Source: Palaemon carinicauda (taxonomy: Eukaryota; Arthropoda; Malacostraca; Decapoda; Palaemonidae). From it: a stretch of DNA of 64,000 bases. Position numbers and translations under genes: made by a program. Positions within the stretch are counted from its first letter, which is position 1; each line of letters starts with the position of its first letter. The DNA lies in contig NC_090767.1 in NCBI RefSeq assembly GCF_036898095.1, positions 26,802,001 through 26,866,000 on the forward strand. The letters run 5' to 3'. The notes beneath the pieces are model-generated. The model was given only the letters and a program-made list of their open reading frames with translations, was not told the DNA's origin and did no database searches. Below, piece by piece: positions 59,070-64,000 of this stretch.

Positions 59070-59545
59070 CAACAACATAAGAAACAACATCCCAAAGACA
59101 AACAACACTGAAACAACAGGAATTAAGATATCAAGAGAAACAACGGTGAAGGTTTTATTCACACCAAGAAAAACAACATTAGAAGGAAAAACATAGAAAG
59201 AGCAATATTTCCAGGAACAACAACAGTAGCAACAACACCAAGAACAACAACAACAGCACAGAACAACATCAAGAGCAACACACACCAATACGAAAACAGT
59301 ATCAAGAACAACTGCAGCAACAACATCAAGAACAACAACAGCACAGAGCAACAACATAAAAAACAACACACACTAATATAAAAACAGTACCAAGAACAAC
59401 TGTAGAAACAACATCAAGAACGACAACAGTAGCAACAACATCTTAAACAACAATCAGCAACAACATAAAGAACAACAACAGTACTATCAACATCACGAAT
59501 ATCAAACACCAAAACAACAACAGTAGCAACAACAATTCAGGTTCT
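59070..59545 (+). repeat. CAA-rich degenerate minisatellite
   Basis: AACAACA-dominated sequence with a visible unit of about 86 bp (AAAACAGTATCAAGAACAAC near 59291 and AAAACAGTACCAAGAACAAC near 59380). The Val/Cys-rich minus ORFs are artefacts. Confidence 0.75.
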
Positions 59546-59571
59546 GGGGTGAGAAGCATCGTAGCCTTTGC

Positions 59572-59574
<3 letters not shown>

Positions 59575-59619
<45 letters not shown>
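59575..59619. repeat. (GA)n microsatellite
   Basis: Pure GA. Further GA tracts: 60379-60419, 60993-61040 and 61418-61466. A CT tract is at 61890-61942. Confidence 0.95.
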
Positions 59620-59622
<3 letters not shown>

Positions 59623-59648
59623 AAGGAGTTCTTGTCTCAGAGTCCAAT

Positions 59649-59853
59649 CGTTCAATTTAATTTGACGTCGGCTTCGTTTGAAATTTAGTTTTAAATCTGT
59701 AAATCATAACTTTATTTAAGTAACTTGTGCTTTATGTTTTGTTTATGTCTAAGTTAATTTACTTGAATAATGGCTATTTTATTATTATAACTATAAAACG
59801 TTCATAATAATAAATATTTATGCAGAGTCGAAGTAGAATGAAAGACATTCGAA
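59649..59853. mobile_element. Palindromic MITE-like repeat 4
   Basis: CGTTCAATTTAATTTGACGTCGGCTTCG at the left mirrors CGAAGTAGAATGAAAGACATTCGAA at the right; closest to repeat 1. Confidence 0.6.
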
Positions 59854-60245
59854 CACCAAATACGTCTTTCCTCGCGATCAGGAGAAATTGAATGGATTTG
59901 ATACGTAAAACTACATAGGCCTACGTCATTATTTTATATGTCATTTCCTCTATTTGAATAATGTTGGCATAATTACACGAGAAGATAATTATTTTTATTG
60001 CTGTTTGTCTAGGAGTAACCTAATTGTTATTGTAAATGTGTGTTTGTGCAAGGCTAACACCTTGAACACAGTCGATTCCTAATGTTGCATCTTTTGATCT
60101 TTTCTAGACCTTAAATAATCTTTATGTAGGAACATATATTTGGAAATTTACATATTGATAAAACGGGGGAAATAATATAGATATTATAACAAAGTAAGCA
60201 ATAAATGACTCATCATAAACAAAATAGAAATATTTTGACGTTTCA

Positions 60246-60360
60246 TAAATCGAAGGATTCGAGTGACAGATGAGCAGCGTTGCCAAATTTCCTCCTGACT
60301 ACATTATTTCCCTTACTAATATTGATACTGGATTTGACATTTACATTTGGCAACAGGGGT
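60246..60360 (+). repeat. Dispersed ~110-bp repeat, copy 1
   Basis: ATTCGAGTGACAGATGAGCA to ACATTTGGCAA is repeated at 61737-61832. The TTGCCAAAT/ATTTGGCAA pair within copy 1 (60279 and 60345) forms a possible stem. Confidence 0.8.
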
Positions 60361-60379
60361 ATAAGGACTGTGGATATGC

Positions 60380-60419
<40 letters not shown>

Positions 60420-60529
60420 TGTAGGCCTATGCTGTCTTTGAGAGCTTGGGTGTCTTTTACTAATTTTTAGCTGCCTAATACGATGTCAGGATCATAAAAG
60501 CCTTATTTTCCTCTCGGTGTTTAAAGGTT

Positions 60530-60740
60530 ACTCATGAATGGCACAAGCAAGGGTCAGTGACAATGCCCTAGAGACTGACCATATACTCATATGATCAGCC
60601 CCCAAGTCCCTTCTTCACCCAAGCTAGGACCAGGGAGGGCCAGTCATATGGCTCACAATGACTCAGCAGGTAGACCTATATGTTCCCCCCAAACACCCCA
60701 TCTTTAGCTCACAATGGTGGTCCATCCAATTAGCCTCCCT
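60530..60740 (+). mobile_element. Dispersed repeat (CAGCAGGTA family), copy 2
   Basis: CCAAGCTAGGACCAGGGAGG-type unit, then GACTCAGCAGGTAGACCTAT and CATCTTTAGCTCACAATGGT. Diverged relative at 58200-58325. No ORF. Confidence 0.65.
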
Positions 60741-60992
60741 GCTCACACTATGATTGGTCTACATACTGAAAGGAAGGTAGCTTCCCCCGTCGGCCTCTGT
60801 TCTAAATCGAAAATATTAATGGGAGATCCTCACTCATATGTCTCAGTAAGGTTCAGTCTACAAACGAAGTAAAATGAGAAAATCTAATCACAACGAAACA
60901 CCATATTTGAACTAAGTATTTCCCAGAACATTTCGTTCAAAATTCTATTCGTTTGATCATGAAACTTTGAGATGACACTGAAATCAAATGTG

Positions 60993-61044
<52 letters not shown>

Positions 61045-61414
61045 GTGAAAAGTTTTACCTGAATGAAAGTAATGGCAAAACAATAAAATAATTGATGTGA
61101 TCATTGATGTTCCCGATACTTATATCCAACAGCATTTCGGTTCAAATAAGAATATCCTATTTAATAATTGATTTTGAATCTTTTGAGTAAATAATTGGTT
61201 TTAACCATTATATTTTTTTCTTTCTTTCTTTCATAGAAAATACTTATAAATCATTAGGTAACAAAATTGACTGAGATATTCACATAAAGGACACATCTCA
61301 GCATTAGGCCTATAGTGGAGGCTCGGCTTCGTGCATGAGACTGTCCAGTTTCAAAATTGGTAACATCTTTAATTAACGCCTACATAATATCATGATTCTT
61401 AATTAAATGATTTC

Positions 61415-61466
<52 letters not shown>

Positions 61467-61736
61467 ATCTCTATAACTTTCTCGTTCCTTCAATGCCAGA
61501 AGGGCGTATGTAACAGTTGAAGGATTTCCTTCTCTATTCCCTTGTCTTTAAGGTCGATGATACCCCATGAGTAACTTCGATTTACCGCATGTCAATAGGT
61601 CTATTTTTTTTTTTAGAAACTATTTGAAAATTGGCATTTTGTAATAGATGTGAAAATGTTATTGACAATATTATGAAATTATACTAAATAAAACATCATG
61701 AACATATAAAAATGCTTATATTTCAGAAAACGAATA

Positions 61737-61832
61737 ATTCGAGTGACAGATGAGCAGCGGTGCCAAATTTCCTCCTGACACCATCATTTCCTTTACTAAT
61801 ATTGATACTAGATTTGAAATTTACATTTGGCA
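61737..61832 (+). repeat. Dispersed ~110-bp repeat, copy 2
   Basis: About 85-90% like 60246-60360 by eye. It ends at TTTACATTTGGCA. Confidence 0.8.
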
Positions 61833-61886
61833 CAATTTAGGCTAATAAAAATCTACATGTTATCATTGCAGAGAACAATGGAATAT

Positions 61887-61934
<48 letters not shown>

Positions 61935-61975
61935 TCTCTCTCAAATTGTCCAATAAAAGCTATATTAGCTTCATC

Positions 61976-61976
<1 letters not shown>

Positions 61977-62020
<44 letters not shown>

Positions 62021-62107
62021 GCTGCAAACACACTTTGGGATGTTAAATATCTCGGCGTTATCCCCAAACCTTCATTCCGTCATTATATTTTTAATGAGCA
62101 AAGTTGG

Positions 62108-62154
<47 letters not shown>

Positions 62155-62183
62155 AATGATAATAATAATAATAATAATAATCT
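61977..62183. repeat. Compound microsatellite (TTA, TA, ATA)
   Basis: (ATT)n at 61977-62020, (TA)n at 62107-62141 and (ATA)n at 62141-62181. The last is the probable 3' tail of the non-LTR element on the minus strand. Confidence 0.9.
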
Positions 62184-62251
62184 TTATTTCAGCAGAAGCC
62201 ATATACAGAGTTACAATAAGGGTACAGTGATCTTACACTTTTGACATCGGT

Positions 62252-62276
62252 ACAAAAAAAAAAAAAAAAAAAAAAA
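62252..62276 (+). repeat. Poly(A) run
   Basis: About 24 A on +, inside the 3' UTR of the non-LTR element. Confidence 0.9.
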
Positions 62277-62920
62277 AGAAGAAAGATGAGAAATGCAATC
62301 AATCAGTGATATATTATAAACATCAATTAGCAGGTTGACCACAGAGATCTAAGGTTTGGGTAACAAAGTCACATTAGAATTAATGCTTAGTAATGATGAT
62401 ACCATACATAGCAAATAAAAAGAGAGGGAGAGAGAGAGAAAAAAAAGAGAAAACAAAATGGAGATGACAATGATAATATGTTGGAACAGAAATTGCTTGA
62501 AAATGAAGGAACATTGGGGAGGGGAAAAAAAGAAAATCTATTCACAGAGCAGGGGTGTGAAGGAAATACAGGACATCCAGACAACAAAGATGTAACATAA
62601 TAAAACACGTTATCATAACAATACTGGGAATCATACCAAAGTTATTAGTGATGAGGATTTGGCATAGCCACACTATCAAATATTAGTGAATACAATTCAT
62701 TGTACTGACGCTTCCGTATTCCAGGTTTCCCACATTTTGGATTTTATTCTCGCTGCACTTGCAAGCACATTTTGAATTAGGGATTTTCACTAGATCGTAG
62801 GCGGGAGGTGAGACTTACTATAGAGTGTCGAATGATGGTTTTCAGGTATCCAGTCCATTTTCAACAAACATCGCTGAAGCTGAATGGTGCCTCGGGGTAT
62901 TGGTGAGGCGCCTTAGGATA

Positions 62921-64000
62921 TCATTGTGTATGACTGTGATAACGTCTCATCGATTCTCGCGTATAGTTTGCCCATAGCGAGCAGCCGTATACGTTATAGC
63001 AGTAGGTTTGAAATAGGAGTTTTTTTATATCTTGGCGGCAGAAGGCAAATCTTCTCATTACCATGTTCCCTAGACAACACAATTTTCGTTGCCTGTTTTC
63101 AATGTCAGGTGTGTCCTTTAAATCTTTCGTAATGATGTGACCTAGGTAAGGAAAATCATTGACAAATTCTAGCTGATGGTTTTGAAGGTAAATATGTGGA
63201 TCTTCTACGAAACGGAGCGATCTAGGAAGGACAGACATGCAATGTGTCTTCGATTCGTTATAGATTATGTCATGTTCAATAGCGTATGCGTTGCAAGTAT
63301 TGATGACGTTGTAAGCCTTGAGCAGAGGGGGAGATGAGGACCATATCGTCAGCGTAGCAAAGGTTATTTATGGTAAGGCCATTAACTGTACAACCAATGG
63401 GGGAGTGAATTCAGTCTGATATTTAAGTCGTCTGTGTAAACATTAAATAAGTATGGTGAGAGGATGCCTCCTTGCCTGAGACCGTTAGATGAGCCGAATT
63501 GCTGGGATAGGACATTGCCCCATTTGATACAGAACTGTTGTGTTGTGAACCAACAGTATAATATACCGATGAGATATAGAGGAGTTCCCCTTTTGCGTAG
63601 TTTCAAAAAGAGCTTCAGATAGTTTACTCTGTCAAATGCCTTCCGCACGTCTACAAAACATAAGTAGACAGGGGAGGCCGAGGATATATAGAAATTCAAT
63701 AACTCCTTTAAAATATATATACAGGTGTCAGTCGAGTGGTTAGTCTTAAAACCAAATTGATTGTCTGCGGTGTGTAGAAATGGTGCAAGGCGACGGAACA
63801 GAAGAGATTCAAATATTTTTGGTGAAATTGTTGTAATGGCGATGGGGCGGTAGTTTCCTGGGTCACTGGCATCCCTCAGATTGTTTTTTATGAGAGGTAT
63901 TAAGTGGACAAGTAGCAGGGTTTCGGGGAGATATTAGTGTAATATACAGGCATTAAATAGTGCAGAAAATAGGATATAAATTATAGGGTGGCAGAATTTG
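62921..64000 (-). pseudogene. Reverse transcriptase of non-LTR element, frameshifted
   Basis: From the window edge inward on the minus strand: PLIKN...NYRPIAIT region (63905-63830), QFGFKTNHSTDTCIYILKEL (63762-63703), YLCFVDVRKAFDRVNYLKLF with the first catalytic Asp (63666-63607), SSNGLRQGGILSPYLFNVYT (63498-63439). A frameshift near 63400 follows, then NLCYADDMVLIS with the catalytic ADD (63367-63332), another shift, and the thumb-like MSVLPRSLRFVEDPHIYLQN to 62921. The enzyme would nick target DNA with a partner endonuclease and prime cDNA there. At least two frameshifts make this copy inactive. Confidence 0.85.

Larger units (their letters stand above)
62182..64000 (-). mobile_element. 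Non-LTR retrotransposon, 3' portion running off the window
   Basis: Minus strand. The RT lies at 64000-62921. A 3' UTR follows to 62184, where GAAATAAAGATTATTATTAT forms an AATAAAG-(ATT)n end. The 5' part is outside the window. Clade not certain; a microsatellite tail and the FVDVRKAFD RT motif fit the RTE/CR1/Jockey range. Two frameshifts suggest a dead copy. Confidence 0.8.

Noticed and set aside
59013..59371. Val/Leu/Cys-rich minus-strand ORFs resembling membrane proteins
   Set aside because: Complement of CAA-rich repeats; hydrophobicity is an artefact.

Overview
The window looks like the transposon-dense nuclear genome of an arthropod, most probably a decapod crustacean. Spliced genes with GT-AG introns, long microsatellites (TA, TTA, GA, CT), a 5S rRNA-derived segment and several DIRS-type tyrosine-recombinase retrotransposons are visible. 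DIRS1-like elements are known to be common in Decapoda. A caridean or palaemonid shrimp is my guess from the style of the dispersed repeats; the sequence does not prove it. No intact conventional host gene was recognised.

Layout from left to right. Element A (1-1180, +) is the 3' end of a DIRS-like element: recombinase C-terminus and terminal repeat. Element B (1493-8599, +) is a nearly full-length member of the same family with gag relic, reverse transcriptase (RT), RNase H, connector and tyrosine recombinase (YR). Its last 97 bp lie at 27431-27527, because another DIRS element, C (8600-27430, -), is inserted in its 3' terminal repeat. The gag gene of C is in turn split by a 10.8-kb piggyBac-type DNA transposon, PB1 (12880-23689, +), with TTAA on both sides and 17-bp terminal inverted repeats. 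This gives three nested layers: piggyBac in DIRS C in DIRS B. PB1 encodes a spliced transposase with the DDD residues and a Cys-rich tail. It carries about 6.3 kb of satellite-like tandem repeats in what looks like its 5' UTR intron, and a 0.5-kb (TA)n tract in a coding intron.

Element D (28252-36333, +) is a decayed DIRS of the A/B family. It contains a 34-bp minisatellite, very GC-rich gag remains, a 5S rRNA pseudogene and a degraded YR. It interrupts a minus-strand open reading frame that resumes in frame on the other side, sharing an AT dinucleotide. After a mixed stretch (RT scrap, dispersed TTA-tailed repeats, a 62-bp tandem repeat) comes PB2 (39971-42776, -), an internally deleted copy of PB1. 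It abuts DIRS element E (42781 to about 47950, -), which keeps gag, RT, RNase H and the N-terminal half of YR.

The right third (48-64 kb) is AT-rich, with scattered relics: a retroelement gag with two CCHC knuckles (48.8-49.06 kb), a lone DIRS terminal repeat and an ICR-like scrap, the 3' part of a non-LTR retrotransposon (about 54.0-55.6 kb, -), a PHD-finger ORF1 (56.57-56.95 kb, -), four related palindromic MITE-like repeats (57.05-59.85 kb), a TATA/Inr core promoter motif (57.6 kb, +) followed by a G-run-rich minisatellite, and a second non-LTR element (62.18-64.0 kb, -) that runs off the window.

The elements co-reside rather than form a pathway. DIRS B, C and D show the full copy logic of the superfamily: inverted terminal repeats plus an internal complementary region that matches both outer ends joined together. 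PB1 is the only element that looks potentially competent for movement.
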